In this document: positions 50,982 to 60,583 of the stretch, piece after piece
Layout of the letters: each line of letters starts with the position of its first letter
Numbering within the stretch: the stretch's first letter is position 1
Source: JACMLD01 sp039919885
Lineage (GTDB): Bacteria > Bacteroidota > Bacteroidia > Chitinophagales > Chitinophagaceae
NCBI GenBank assembly: GCA_039919885.1
Contig: JBDSEV010000029.1
Location: forward strand, 1 to 64,000
Reading direction: 5' to 3'
Length of the DNA: 64,000 nucleotides
Made by a program: the position numbers and the translations under genes
The notes under the pieces: model-generated
What the model was told of the DNA's origin: nothing
The model's database searches: none
The model's input: the letters and a program-made list of their open reading frames with translations, nothing else

Positions 50982-53900
50982 ATGAACAAGTTTATCAAGG
51001 GCATCATACATTTTTCGCTCCGGCACCGGTATTTCGTTTTTTTTCTGACAGGTGTGCTGGTGGTATTGGGCGTATGGAGCTATAAGGAGACGCCCATAGA
51101 AACCTTCCCGGATGTTACCAACACACAGATAATTATTATTGCGCAATGGCCGGGCCGCAGCGCGGAAGAAGTGGAAAAGTTTGTTACCATTCCGCTGGAA
51201 ACCGTATTAAACTCAGTGCAGAAAAAATCAAATCTCCGCACTACTTCTGCATTCGGACTTTGTTACATGCGTATCATTTTTGACGATGATGTAGACGATG
51301 CCTTTGCGCGGCAACAGGTATTTACCCGGCTGAGTGGTGCTGATTTACCCGATGGCGTAAAACCGGATGTACAACCACCGTACGGGCCAACCGGTGAAAT
51401 TTTCCGTTACACGCTCAGCAGTAAAACCAGGTCGATTCGTGACCTTACCACCATTCAGAACTGGGTGCTGGACCGGCAATTTAAAAGTGTACCCGGCATT
51501 GCAGACGTAAATAGTTTTGGGGGCGAAGAAAAGGTTTTTGAAGTTAGCGTGAACCCGGAACTACTGATTAAATACAACCTTACTTCGCTGGACGTTTACA
51601 ATGCAATTTCAAAAAGCAATGTAAACGTAGGAGGCGACGTAATTGAACGCAATGGCCAAAGTTACGTAGTGAGGGGAATTGGGGTACTGAATGATGTGGA
51701 TGACATCAACAATATCATTATTAATAAAACCAATGGCGTACCACTGCTGGTAAAAAATATTGGCAATGTGGTAGAATCGGGCAAGCCCCGTTTAGGCCAG
51801 GTGGCGCGTGACCAGCAAAAAGATGTGCTGGAAGGAATTATTGTAATGCGCAAAGGAGAAAATCCCAGCGAAGTGCTGGACAGGGTTAGGGCTAAAGTGG
51901 ATGAGCTTAACAACAACATCCTGCCAAAAGATGTAAAGATCAACACCTTTTACGACCGTACCAACCTGATGGATTTTGCACAGGAAACGGTTATCCATAA
52001 TCTTATTGAAGGCATCGTACTGGTAACCGTAATTGTATTGTTGTTTATGGCCGACTGGCGGACCACCCTCACCGTAAGCATTATCATTCCACTGTCATTG
52101 TTGTTTGCATTTATCTGCATGCGCATAAAAGGAATGAGTGCCAATTTACTTTCCATGGGCGCAATCGATTTTGGTATTATTATCGATGGCGCGGTAGTAA
52201 TGGTAGAGGGTTTGTTTGTAGCGTTGGATCACAAGGCCAAAGAAGTGGGCATGGAAAAATTCAATAAGCTGGCCAAGCTGGGCTTATTTAAAAATACCGG
52301 AACAGAAATGGGCAAATCCATTTTCTTTTCTAAGCTTATTATCATCACCTGCCTGATCCCCATTTTCGCTTTCCAGAAAGTAGAAGGAAAAATGTTTTCG
52401 CCGCTGGCGTATACGCTGGGTTTTGCATTGCTGGGTGCGCTCTTATTTACCCTCACGCTGGTACCCGCGTTGTCAAGCATTTTATTAAGAAAGAATGTGC
52501 GCGAGAAACACAACCCGGTGGTTATCTTTTTTGAAAAAGGTGTAAGCAAGCTGTTCAACCTCGTTTACCGCAACCAGAAAAAGAGTATCCTCATTGCAGT
52601 TATTTTCATGCTACTCAGTTTCTTTTCTGCCAAATTTTTAGGAACGGAATTTTTGCCTGATTTGAATGAGGGCGCGTTGTGGGTAGAAGCGGAATTGCCA
52701 ATGAGTGTATCCCTGTCGGAGGCCAATACCATTTCAGGAAAAATGATAGACATCCTGTCAAAATTTCCGGAAGTGCGGCAGACGCTCTCGCAAGTGGGCA
52801 GAACGAATGACGGTACCGATCCGAAGGGATTCTTTAATGTTCAGATACAGGTAGACCTTAAACCCGAGAAACAATGGGGAAGAAAAATTACAGGCGAACA
52901 ACTCATCGACGAAATGGACGCGCAACTGAGAAAATTTCCTGGTATTACCTTTAACTATTCGCAACCCATCCGCGACAATGTAGAAGAAGCCGTAGCAGGA
53001 GTAAATGCAGCGCTGGCCGTTAAAATATTCGGACCGGATTTTCAAACCCTGGATGATAAAGCGGACAGCGTAATGAATGTGTTGAAAACCGTGCGTGGTA
53101 TTGAGGATTTGGGTGTACTCAGGAACCTGGGCCAGCCGGAATTCAGGATTGAACTCGACCAGCAGAAGATGGCTTTTTATGGTGTCAATACTGCGGATGC
53201 AAATGCTGTTATTGAAATGGCCATTGGTGGAAAATCCCCCACACAACTTTATGAGGGAGAACGCAAATTTGATGTGCGCGTGCGTTACCAATCCGCATTC
53301 CGCGGTACACCGGAAGCAATCGAAAACCTGATGGTACCTACCAGCGACGGGGCCAAAGTACCATTGAAAGAAATTGCCGATATCAGGACATTAACCGGCC
53401 CCGCATTTATTTTCAGGGACAATAACATGCGTCATATTGCGGTGAAGTTTTCCGTGCGGGAACGCGATCTGGGCAGCACCATTGAAGAAGCACAACAAAA
53501 AGTAAACGCAGCCGTGCATTTACCGGCAGGCTATAAAATGAGTTGGAACGGTGAATTTGAAAATCAGCAGCGGGCTACCAAAACCCTCGGCCGGGTGGTA
53601 CCCATTTGTTTGCTGGCCATCTTCCTGATATTATTTATCACGTATGGCAATGTAAAAGATGCATTTCTTACCATCATCAATGTGCCTTTTGCGTTAATTG
53701 GCGGCATACTTGCCTTACACATCACCGGTATTAATTTCAGTATTTCTGCGGGCATTGGGTTTATTGCCTTGTTTGGCGTATGTATTCAGAATGGTGTGAT
53801 CCTGATTTCGGTCTTCCGGAAAAACCTCGATGCGGGCATGCACTTAGACGATGCCGTTAGACAAGGAGTGATATCGAGAGTCCGGCCCGTAGTAATGACG

Positions 53901-54119
53901 GCCCTGATGGCCATGATTGGTTTGATGCCTGCAGCGGTATCTACCGGCATCGGCAGTGAAACACAAAAACCCCTGGCAGTGGTGGTTATCGGCGGACTGA
54001 TTACGGCAACCATTCTTACGTTATTAATCTTACCATCTATTTATTCACTGGTATTTAAATTTATGCACCACCGCAGCAACCGGAAAATACTCAGAAAAGT
54101 GGGTGCTATCGGGCAGTAA
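50982..54119 (+). CDS. Heavy-metal efflux RND transporter, CzcA type
   Basis: The inner-membrane proton/metal antiporter of the pump, with about 12 membrane helices. At 1045 residues it has the length of the CzcA/CusA family. The fourth helix carries DFGIIIDGAVVMVE, with Asp396, Asp402 and Glu409 at the same spacing as the proton-relay residues of CzcA; this HME1-type signature predicts divalent cations (Zn, Co, Cd) rather than Cu/Ag. The usual VEN is VEG here. The porter loops begin NTQIIIIAQWPGRSAEEVEK and GTEFLPDLNEGALWVEAELP. A strong terminator closes the operon. Confidence 0.95.
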   Translation: MNKFIKGIIHFSLRHRYFVFFLTGVLVVLGVWSYKETPIETFPDVTNTQIIIIAQWPGRSAEEVEKFVTIPLETVLNSVQKKSNLRTTSAFGLCYMRIIFDDDVDDAFARQQVFTRLSGADLPDGVKPDVQPPYGPTGEIFRYTLSSKTRSIRDLTTIQNWVLDRQFKSVPGIADVNSFGGEEKVFEVSVNPELLIKYNLTSLDVYNAISKSNVNVGGDVIERNGQSYVVRGIGVLNDVDDINNIIINKTNGVPLLVKNIGNVVESGKPRLGQVARDQQKDVLEGIIVMRKGENPSEVLDRVRAKVDELNNNILPKDVKINTFYDRTNLMDFAQETVIHNLIEGIVLVTVIVLLFMADWRTTLTVSIIIPLSLLFAFICMRIKGMSANLLSMGAIDFGIIIDGAVVMVEGLFVALDHKAKEVGMEKFNKLAKLGLFKNTGTEMGKSIFFSKLIIITCLIPIFAFQKVEGKMFSPLAYTLGFALLGALLFTLTLVPALSSILLRKNVREKHNPVVIFFEKGVSKLFNLVYRNQKKSILIAVIFMLLSFFSAKFLGTEFLPDLNEGALWVEAELPMSVSLSEANTISGKMIDILSKFPEVRQTLSQVGRTNDGTDPKGFFNVQIQVDLKPEKQWGRKITGEQLIDEMDAQLRKFPGITFNYSQPIRDNVEEAVAGVNAALAVKIFGPDFQTLDDKADSVMNVLKTVRGIEDLGVLRNLGQPEFRIELDQQKMAFYGVNTADANAVIEMAIGGKSPTQLYEGERKFDVRVRYQSAFRGTPEAIENLMVPTSDGAKVPLKEIADIRTLTGPAFIFRDNNMRHIAVKFSVRERDLGSTIEEAQQKVNAAVHLPAGYKMSWNGEFENQQRATKTLGRVVPICLLAIFLILFITYGNVKDAFLTIINVPFALIGGILALHITGINFSISAGIGFIALFGVCIQNGVILISVFRKNLDAGMHLDDAVRQGVISRVRPVVMTALMAMIGLMPAAVSTGIGSETQKPLAVVVIGGLITATILTLLILPSIYSLVFKFMHHRSNRKILRKVGAIGQ

Positions 54120-54206
54120 CGGGTATTTCCCGGCCTGTTTGATAACAGCCAATGCTATCAGCCCGTACCGGGTAAAAAACATTCCCGCCAACAGGTAAAA
54201 TAAAAA

Positions 54207-54239
54207 AACGCAGTTGCCTCAAGGCAGCTGCGTTTTTTT
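54207..54239. terminator. Strong bidirectional terminator behind the efflux operon
   Basis: AACGCAGTTGCC and GGCAGCTGCGTT form a 12-pair stem (one G-U) with a TCAA loop, with a run of A before and seven T after. The convergent TonB-family gene ends on the other side, so it can serve both strands. Confidence 0.93.
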
Positions 54240-54352
54240 ATTTAAAGGAAACACAATTAAAATTTAAAAAGTCCTTCTGGAACATGCAGCATCATTTTTC
54301 CTGTTGCCGTTCAACGAGGCGAAAGGTAATAAAGCAAATCCTATCAACACTG

Positions 54353-55165
54353 CTATTCCGGCAACCTGAATGTGATAGGTTGTTTCTTGTACGACTTAAC
54401 TTTCCTTCCATTTTGAATAGCAGGCGACCATCTGCCACTTTGTTTGATTGCCACAGTGGCGGCTGCACGTAGCTCGTCCGGGCCGCTGATCGCTTCAATA
54501 TTACTAACTGCGCCCGTTGTATCTACAATAAATTGGACAATTACCGCCCCCTGCACGCCATCATCAATTGCTTGTTGCGGATATGCGAGCTTGCGGTTTA
54601 GAAAGGCTGCCCATGCGCTTACGCCACCCGGGTATTGTGACTCTATTTCTACCCTTGTGAAAATTATTTCTGTATTGTCCTGCCTTATAGGTTCGTCAAC
54701 AATCCCTTTTGCTGCTTCAACCGGCGGTTGTAAACCATCGTCCTGTTTTCCTTCTACATTGACAGGACCAATTTTTGTGTTGTCCATATCTATTTGTTCT
54801 GGTGGCATATCATTTTGGTCAACAACCTTAGCTATAATTGGTGGACTAGTAAACTGCAGCATCTTTATTTTTTCCGGTTGCGCTAATTTTAGCGGCGGCA
54901 GTACCACTATCTTATCTTTTATAGGCGGGTCCACCACAACAAGCGTTACTTCTTGTCCAAGTATCAATTTACCTGCTTCAGGTTTCATTGAACCCAGCAA
55001 TACGTATGTTAAACAGATCAAGGCCACCAGCAGCAACGTTATCAACATCGCTTTTACCAGCCTGCGCTGGTAATTTTTCCTCAGCTCGTACGCGCCATAT
55101 TCTTTGTTGCGCGCATCAAAAATAATATCCAGTACGTCGGCAGAAAGTATTTTAATAGCTTCCAT
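54353..55165 (-). CDS. TonB family protein (energy transducer)
   Basis: A 270-residue bitopic protein. A cytoplasmic tail with FDARNKEYGAYELRKNYQRR (the motif found before the helix in Bacteroidota TonB proteins) leads into one membrane helix (AMLITLLLVALICLTYVLLG). A periplasmic linker of about 100 residues, moderately Pro-rich, is followed by a C-terminal TonB domain (AFLNRKLAYPQQAIDDGVQG, then VIVQFIVDTTGAVSNIEAIS, then RWSPAIQNGRKVKSYKKQPI). It would couple the proton-motive force to outer-membrane transporters. ExbB/ExbD are not in view. A GATAAT-type palindrome lies 20 bases upstream of the start. Confidence 0.92.
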   Translation of the reverse strand: MEAIKILSADVLDIIFDARNKEYGAYELRKNYQRRLVKAMLITLLLVALICLTYVLLGSMKPEAGKLILGQEVTLVVVDPPIKDKIVVLPPLKLAQPEKIKMLQFTSPPIIAKVVDQNDMPPEQIDMDNTKIGPVNVEGKQDDGLQPPVEAAKGIVDEPIRQDNTEIIFTRVEIESQYPGGVSAWAAFLNRKLAYPQQAIDDGVQGAVIVQFIVDTTGAVSNIEAISGPDELRAAATVAIKQSGRWSPAIQNGRKVKSYKKQPITFRLPE

Positions 55166-55184
55166 GATTACATTTTTTTGGTTA

Positions 55185-55198
55185 GATAATAGATTATC
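55185..55198. promoter_or_regulatory. GATAAT/ATTATC palindrome upstream of the TonB-family gene
   Basis: GATAAT-AG-ATTATC is a perfect inverted repeat 20 bases before the TonB-family ATG (55165). It resembles the core of a Fur-type box (GATAATnATTATC) with a 2-base rather than 1-base centre. The link to iron control is inference. Confidence 0.4.
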
Positions 55199-55567
55199 CC
55201 ATGGTGACTACACACCAATGCACATGCACAATAAATTTCAATGATAATGATTGGGCGGCCAGGTTCCACAGCAGCAAATACACGCTTAACCCCATCGCGG
55301 TTGGCTATACCTGCTGTTCAATTTTGCCTGGTAACGAAGCATTGCTTTTTCCGGAAAAATTGCTTTACAATAAGATGTTATTAAAAAGAGAATCCATAAA
55401 AAAGCAATAATAATTTCCTGCATGTTAAAACACTGTTCCTGGGGCCAGGAATTCGACCCGCACTCATTCAATCCAAGCTTGTTGCCGTTATTAGTCAACA
55501 CAGGTATTTACGCATCCGTATTGCAAATATTTACGTGCTGCGGCATCGTTATCAGGCACCTGTTAAT
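55199..55567. other. Intergenic region between the TonB-family gene and the porin
   Basis: No gene, RNA motif or repeat is recognised. The frame that enters the porin gene runs back through it to 55422, but the residues there lack any signal or conserved pattern. Confidence 0.5.
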
Positions 55568-55575
55568 TATTTTTG
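55568..55575 (+). promoter_or_regulatory. -7 element before the porin gene
   Basis: TATTTTTG, an exact TAnnTTTG match, 20 bases before the ATG at 55596. No TTG is found at the right distance upstream. Confidence 0.35.
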
Positions 55576-55595
55576 CCGCAGTAATTATTTCACCC

Positions 55596-56918
55596 ATGAT
55601 AAAACAACTGCTGCTATTTTTTTTACTCGTCACTGTACAGTCGCAGGCACAACTGATTAAAGATACCAGTATGCAAAAAAACTGGAGCCTGCATATCCAG
55701 ACAACAGTAATTCCTCAGTACCATTTCAATTTTAGTGCTCCCTATACCGGTAGCAACAGCCTGCAGCCATCCGAGGGCATCAAAACCTCCTTCACGAATA
55801 CTTATTATATTGGCAGGCGGCTCTGGCACAATGCGGCATTGTATATTAACCCCGAAATTGCAGGTGGTGAAGGCTTAAGCAAGGCTACTGGAATAGCCGG
55901 TTTTCCCAATGGAGAAACTTTCCGTATTGGAAGCGCCGCGCCAAAGCTTTACCTCGCCCGGGCCTACATTGAACAGAAAATAAGTTTGTCTGGCAACACC
56001 GAACCATTGGCAGATGATCAAAACCAGCTGCGTGAAAATGCACCTGCATCTTACTTGTCTATTCGTGCTGGTAAATTTAGCCTGGCCGATTTTTTTGACG
56101 ACAATACGTATAGCCATGATCCCCGTACTGATTTTATGAACTGGAGCCTGATGAGCGCCGGTGCATGGGACTATCCGGCCAATACCCGTGGATATACCAA
56201 TGGCCTGGTAATAGAATTAAAAAAACCGCTATGGGCTTTACGCACTGCTTTGGTGCAGGTACCTGAGACTGCTAACGGGCAGACCCTGGACACCAAACTC
56301 AGCGGTGCCTTTGGTACCGTGCTGGAAGGCGAAAAGAAATTTATAACCGGCAAGCAAAGTAATATTGTTGTGAGGCTGGGCGGATTTTACAACAAGGCCC
56401 AAATGGGCAATTACTTGCAGGCAATAGACAACAGCATCCCGCTGTTCACCCCACCAGACATCACCAGCACCAGGCGGTACAGCCGCGATAAAAAAGGCTT
56501 CTACCTGAATACCGAATACAACCGGCCAAATGCTGGCGCCTTCCTCCGGTATAGTCGCAATGATGGCAACAATGAAACGTGGGCGTTTACAGAAATAGAT
56601 CGCAGTCTTACCACTGGCTTATCATTAAACGGAACCGGGTGGCACAAGCCCGGCGATAAAGTTGGACTCGCCTATGCAGGCAATGGCATCGGCCGTTACC
56701 ACCGGGCTTACTTACAATTAAAGGGATATGGTTTCATTATTGGTGATGGCAATCTTAATTATGGCACCGAACACATCATCGAACTTTTTTACAGTCACCT
56801 TATCGCAAAATTGCATCTCGCCATCAGTCCAGATTACCAGTTTGTTGTGCATCCCGCATACAATAAAGACCGCGGTCCGGTGCACATTGTAGCGCTGCGC
56901 ATGCATTTCGAAATGTAA
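55596..56918 (+). CDS. OprB-like carbohydrate porin
   Basis: A 440-residue outer-membrane protein. The chosen start ATG 55596 gives a signal peptide (KQLLLFFLLVTVQSQA, then QLIKD). The family landmarks of OprB porins are present: HIQTTVIPQYHFNFSAPYTG near the N-terminus, NTYYIGRRLWHNAALYINPE, RAYIEQKISL, IRAGKFSLADFFDDNTYSHD and GAWDYPANTRGYTNGLVIEL. It ends with an aromatic C-terminal strand (VALRMHFEM). It should allow passive uptake of sugars or related compounds. The longer frame back to 55422 is rejected, and a -7 element sits 20 bases before the chosen ATG. Confidence 0.88.
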   Translation: MIKQLLLFFLLVTVQSQAQLIKDTSMQKNWSLHIQTTVIPQYHFNFSAPYTGSNSLQPSEGIKTSFTNTYYIGRRLWHNAALYINPEIAGGEGLSKATGIAGFPNGETFRIGSAAPKLYLARAYIEQKISLSGNTEPLADDQNQLRENAPASYLSIRAGKFSLADFFDDNTYSHDPRTDFMNWSLMSAGAWDYPANTRGYTNGLVIELKKPLWALRTALVQVPETANGQTLDTKLSGAFGTVLEGEKKFITGKQSNIVVRLGGFYNKAQMGNYLQAIDNSIPLFTPPDITSTRRYSRDKKGFYLNTEYNRPNAGAFLRYSRNDGNNETWAFTEIDRSLTTGLSLNGTGWHKPGDKVGLAYAGNGIGRYHRAYLQLKGYGFIIGDGNLNYGTEHIIELFYSHLIAKLHLAISPDYQFVVHPAYNKDRGPVHIVALRMHFEM

Positions 56919-57021
56919 TCGGCAGCAGCCATCCGGCCTCAGGCACCGCAATGTGCCCAAATACTTTTCAGATTTAAAACAGGCGGAGTTTCGTACATTG
57001 TTACCAAACATACTTTCAAAC

Positions 57022-58470
57022 ATGCGCAATCAATTTCCGTTGCTGCTGCTGGTGTCAGCTTTTTTCTCCTACAATACGTCCGCACAGAACAAATCAGCAA
57101 AAGTGCCGGACAATAAAAAATTGGTACTCGCTTCGGTAGAAAAACATCAGCAGGAACTCATCAACCTCAGCGATTCGGTTTGGAAGTTTGCAGAGACCGC
57201 CCTTAAAGAAACACAATCTTCAAAAATACTGGCTGACTATGCAGAAAAAAATGGTTTCAACACCCGGCGTGGCGTAGCCGAAATGCCGAGTGCTTTTATT
57301 GCAGAGTATGGTTCGGGAAAACCAATCATTGGCATATTGGGTGAGTTTGATGCACTGCCCGGGTTATCGCAAAAAGCGCAGCCGACCAGGGCAGCACTTA
57401 CACAAAATGCGGCTGGCCATGGTTGCGGCCATAATATGTTTGGTGCGGCCAGCCTGGGTGCAGCACTGGCCATAAAAGAATTGATTGCTTCCGGAAAATT
57501 AAAAGGCACCGTTCGCTTCTATGGTACGCCCGCTGAAGAAGATATTGGCGGCAAAATTTACATGGCACGTGCCGGCTTGTTTAATGATCTTGATATTTGC
57601 CTCGATTGGCATCCTGATTTTGAAAACAAAGCCAATATGCAGAGTTCGCAGGCGATGGTGAGTTATATAGTAGCGTTCAAAGGAAAAAGTGCCCACGCGG
57701 CTGCCGATCCCTGGAATGGTAAAAGTGCACTGGATGGCGCAGAATTTTTTACGCACGGTATCAACTACCTCCGGGAGCATGTCCATTCCAGCGTACGCAT
57801 GCATTATGTATTTAAAAAGGCCGGCGATGTACCCAATGTTGTTCCGGCAGACGCCAGTGTGTGGATCTGGTTGCGCGATTCCAAACGCAGCGGCGTGGCG
57901 GAAGTAGAAAAACGCATGCGCGAAATTGCGCAGGGTGCCGCTATCATGGCAGGGGTGGAAAGCTCCGTGGAAATAACCAGCGGAGATTATGAATTGCTGG
58001 TAAATGAAACCGGCGCGCGTGCATTGCAGGCAAATATGGAGCTGGTAGGCCCCGTGACTTATACAAAAGAAGAAACCGATTTTGCCAACCAGGTAATGGG
58101 CGCTTATGGAACTGAACAGAAAGGCATGAACGGCGCCATTAAACCACTGGAAACCACCAGGGCTGACCCCGATAATGGATCTACTGATGTGGGCGATGTA
58201 AGTTATATCGTACCAGAAATTACCTTGATGGCAGCAACCGCCCCCTACCAGGCACCCTGGCATTCATGGGTGGTAGTTGCCTGCGGCGGCATGTCAATTG
58301 GCCATAAAGGGATGCTGTTTGCGGCAAAATCATTGTCGGCAACCATGGTTGATTTATTTGAGAACGAAAAGCTACGGCTGGATATCCGAAAGGAGTTTGA
58401 CCAGCGTAAAGGCAAGGAAGTCTGGAAAGCAATGCTGCCGGAGGGTCCGCCACCTGTTCCGGTGCAATAG
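57022..58470 (+). CDS. Exported M20D amidohydrolase (AbgB-like)
   Basis: A 482-residue metal-dependent amidohydrolase of the M20D group (aminobenzoyl-glutamate or N-acyl-amino-acid hydrolases). The start ATG 57022 gives a signal peptide (RNQFPLLLLVSAFFSYNTSA). The active-site motifs are GILGEFDALPGLSQKAQPT, NAAGHGCGHNMFGAASLGAA (metal Cys/His), FYGTPAEEDIGGKIYMARAG (Glu ligands and catalytic Glu) and LDWHPDFENKANM (His). A dimerisation-domain insertion (VSYIVAFKGKSAHAAADPWN) follows, with the His for the substrate carboxylate. The frame back to 56953 adds 23 residues without a signal and is rejected. Substrate is unknown; export suggests an extracytoplasmic peptide or acylated amino acid. Confidence 0.9.
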   Translation: MRNQFPLLLLVSAFFSYNTSAQNKSAKVPDNKKLVLASVEKHQQELINLSDSVWKFAETALKETQSSKILADYAEKNGFNTRRGVAEMPSAFIAEYGSGKPIIGILGEFDALPGLSQKAQPTRAALTQNAAGHGCGHNMFGAASLGAALAIKELIASGKLKGTVRFYGTPAEEDIGGKIYMARAGLFNDLDICLDWHPDFENKANMQSSQAMVSYIVAFKGKSAHAAADPWNGKSALDGAEFFTHGINYLREHVHSSVRMHYVFKKAGDVPNVVPADASVWIWLRDSKRSGVAEVEKRMREIAQGAAIMAGVESSVEITSGDYELLVNETGARALQANMELVGPVTYTKEETDFANQVMGAYGTEQKGMNGAIKPLETTRADPDNGSTDVGDVSYIVPEITLMAATAPYQAPWHSWVVVACGGMSIGHKGMLFAAKSLSATMVDLFENEKLRLDIRKEFDQRKGKEVWKAMLPEGPPPVPVQ

Positions 58471-58562
58471 ATTAGCCGCGGCGCGCGGGAATACATGAAT
58501 AAAACACAACCTTATCAATTGCCTATTTTGCCTTAATTTCGGCATTCAAATCTTAAGAATAT

Positions 58563-60272
58563 ATGGCTGAAGTGATTCTTATGCCCCGTTTAAGTGATAC
58601 CATGACAGAAGGCGTAATTGCTGCCTGGCATAAAAAAGTGGGCGATACGGTTAAGAAAGGCGATTTGCTGGCTGAAGTGGAAACCGATAAGGCTACCATG
58701 GAACTGGAAAGTTATAAAGATGGTACCCTGCTGCATATTGGCAGCGATAAAGGCGGTAAACTACAGGTAAATGACCTGCTGGCCATTATTGGCGCACCGG
58801 GTGAGGATGTAACCAGCCTTGTAAAAACTGGCGGCAGTGCAGCACCGGCGGCGGACGCAAAAAAAGACGCAGCGCCGGATAAAACAGAACAGAAAACAGA
58901 CGCGCCCAAAAAAGAAGAACCGCGAAAAGAAGAAGCGAAAAAAGAAGCGCCTGCAACCGCTGCACCCGCGGCAGCTGCATTGGATTTGTCTAAAATTGAA
59001 GAAGTAATATTGATGCCCCGCCTGAGCGATACCATGACAGAAGGGGTGATTGCCGACTGGCATAAAAAAGTGGGTGACACCGTGAAAAAAGGTGATCTGC
59101 TGGCCGATGTGGAAACAGATAAAGCCACGATGGAACTGGAAAGTTACAAAAACGGCAAACTCCTTTACATTGGTGCCCAGAAAGGTGATAAAGTTCCGGT
59201 AAATGCGCTCTTGTGCATCATTGGCGAAGAAGGAAAAGTGGATGTAGACAAGATAGTAGCCGCATCAAAAGGTGGTGCACCCGCTACTGCAGCCGCGGAA
59301 ACTGCGCCCGCAGATAAACCCGCCAGCACGAACGGTGCTGCCAGCACTGCCAACGCTTCGCCTGCGAAGGAAACCGTTGAGGCCCCACCAGCAGAGAACA
59401 GCAATGGCAGAGTAAAAGCATCACCATTAGCCAAAAAACTGGCAGCAGAAAAAGGGATCAATATTGCCCAGGTACAAGGCAGCGGTGACAGTGGTAGAAT
59501 AACAAAATCAGATATCGATAATTATAAACCAGCTGAAGCGGCACAACCAGCAGCAAAAGCAGCCGCAGGCAGCAATTTGCCTGGAGGCCAGGTGAGTTTT
59601 GATGAAGTACCGGTTACGCAGATGCGCAAAGCCATTGCAAAGAGCCTGGCAGGCAGTTTATTTACGGCACCCCATTTTTATGTAACCATGGCCATTGATA
59701 TGGACAAGGCTGTTGAAAGCCGCGTTAAACTCAATGATGTAAGCAAGGTAAAAATCTCGTTCAACGATATGGTGTTGAAAGCATGTGCCATCGCTTTAAA
59801 ACAACATCCTTCTATAAACAGCAGCTGGCTGGGCGATAAAATAAGGATTAATCACCATATTAATATTGGTGTGGCCGTTGCCGTACCGGATGGATTGCTG
59901 GTGCCGGTGGTGCGTTTTGCAGATACAAAAACGCTGAGCCAGATCGGAACAGAAGTAAAAGAATTTGCACAAAAAGCAAAAGATAAAAAATTACAGCCTT
60001 CAGACTGGGAAGGCAGCACTTTTACCATTTCTAACCTGGGTATGTTTGGCGTAGACGAGTTTACGGCCATCATCAACCCGCCCGACGCCTGTATCCTGGC
60101 GGTTGGCGGCATTCAACAGGTTCCTGTAGTTAAAGACGGGCAGGTAAAGCCGGGTAATGTAATGAAGGTGACGCTGAGTTGTGACCACCGTGTGGTAGAC
60201 GGCGCCAGTGGTGCAGCCTTCCTCCTTACCTTGAAGAGCTTACTGGAAGAGCCTTTACGCATGCTGATATAA
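58563..60272 (+). CDS. Pyruvate dehydrogenase E2, two lipoyl domains
   Basis: Dihydrolipoyl acetyltransferase core of the pyruvate dehydrogenase complex. The 569-residue chain has lipoyl domain 1 (about 1-80, lipoylated Lys43 in ETDKATME), an Ala/Pro/Lys/Glu-rich linker, lipoyl domain 2 (about 146-225, Lys187), a second linker, a peripheral subunit-binding domain (about 280-320, VKASPLAKKLAAEKGI) and the catalytic domain with the HxxxDG motif at His542 (DHRVVDGASGA). The two lipoyl domains differ at only a few residues over the first 55. The E1 and E3 subunits are not adjacent, so the operon is split. A long perfect hairpin follows. Confidence 0.95.
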   Translation: MAEVILMPRLSDTMTEGVIAAWHKKVGDTVKKGDLLAEVETDKATMELESYKDGTLLHIGSDKGGKLQVNDLLAIIGAPGEDVTSLVKTGGSAAPAADAKKDAAPDKTEQKTDAPKKEEPRKEEAKKEAPATAAPAAAALDLSKIEEVILMPRLSDTMTEGVIADWHKKVGDTVKKGDLLADVETDKATMELESYKNGKLLYIGAQKGDKVPVNALLCIIGEEGKVDVDKIVAASKGGAPATAAAETAPADKPASTNGAASTANASPAKETVEAPPAENSNGRVKASPLAKKLAAEKGINIAQVQGSGDSGRITKSDIDNYKPAEAAQPAAKAAAGSNLPGGQVSFDEVPVTQMRKAIAKSLAGSLFTAPHFYVTMAIDMDKAVESRVKLNDVSKVKISFNDMVLKACAIALKQHPSINSSWLGDKIRINHHINIGVAVAVPDGLLVPVVRFADTKTLSQIGTEVKEFAQKAKDKKLQPSDWEGSTFTISNLGMFGVDEFTAIINPPDACILAVGGIQQVPVVKDGQVKPGNVMKVTLSCDHRVVDGASGAAFLLTLKSLLEEPLRMLI

Positions 60273-60287
60273 AAAATACTTTTTTTA

Positions 60288-60331
60288 CAAAATAAGATAG
60301 TCACACCAGTTGGTGTGACTATCTTATTTTG
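60288..60331. terminator. Perfect 21-bp inverted repeat behind the E2 gene
   Basis: Two 21-base arms (60288-60308 and 60311-60331) are perfectly complementary around a GT centre, starting CAAAATAAGATAG and ending CTATCTTATTTTG. The T-rich right arm suits termination. It could be a bidirectional terminator or a folded mobile-element remnant. Confidence 0.8.
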
Positions 60332-60583
60332 GGGATGGTCAGCAATAACAAGCCCGATTAAAAACTGCATCGCCGATAAATGCTTTTGTATCCTGCACCA
60401 GCCGTTTTACCGTCCAAAAGACAAGTTCAAAAGATACTATCAGGAAATAGCTTACCCATCCTACAATAAACCGCTATTTTTTTAGTGCAATAAGAAAGTA
60501 TAAATAGTGCCGGCCAGGGTTTCACCCTTTTTGAGGATCGAGTATAATAGATGCAAAGCCAAAATATTGTTACCTTGACAAAC

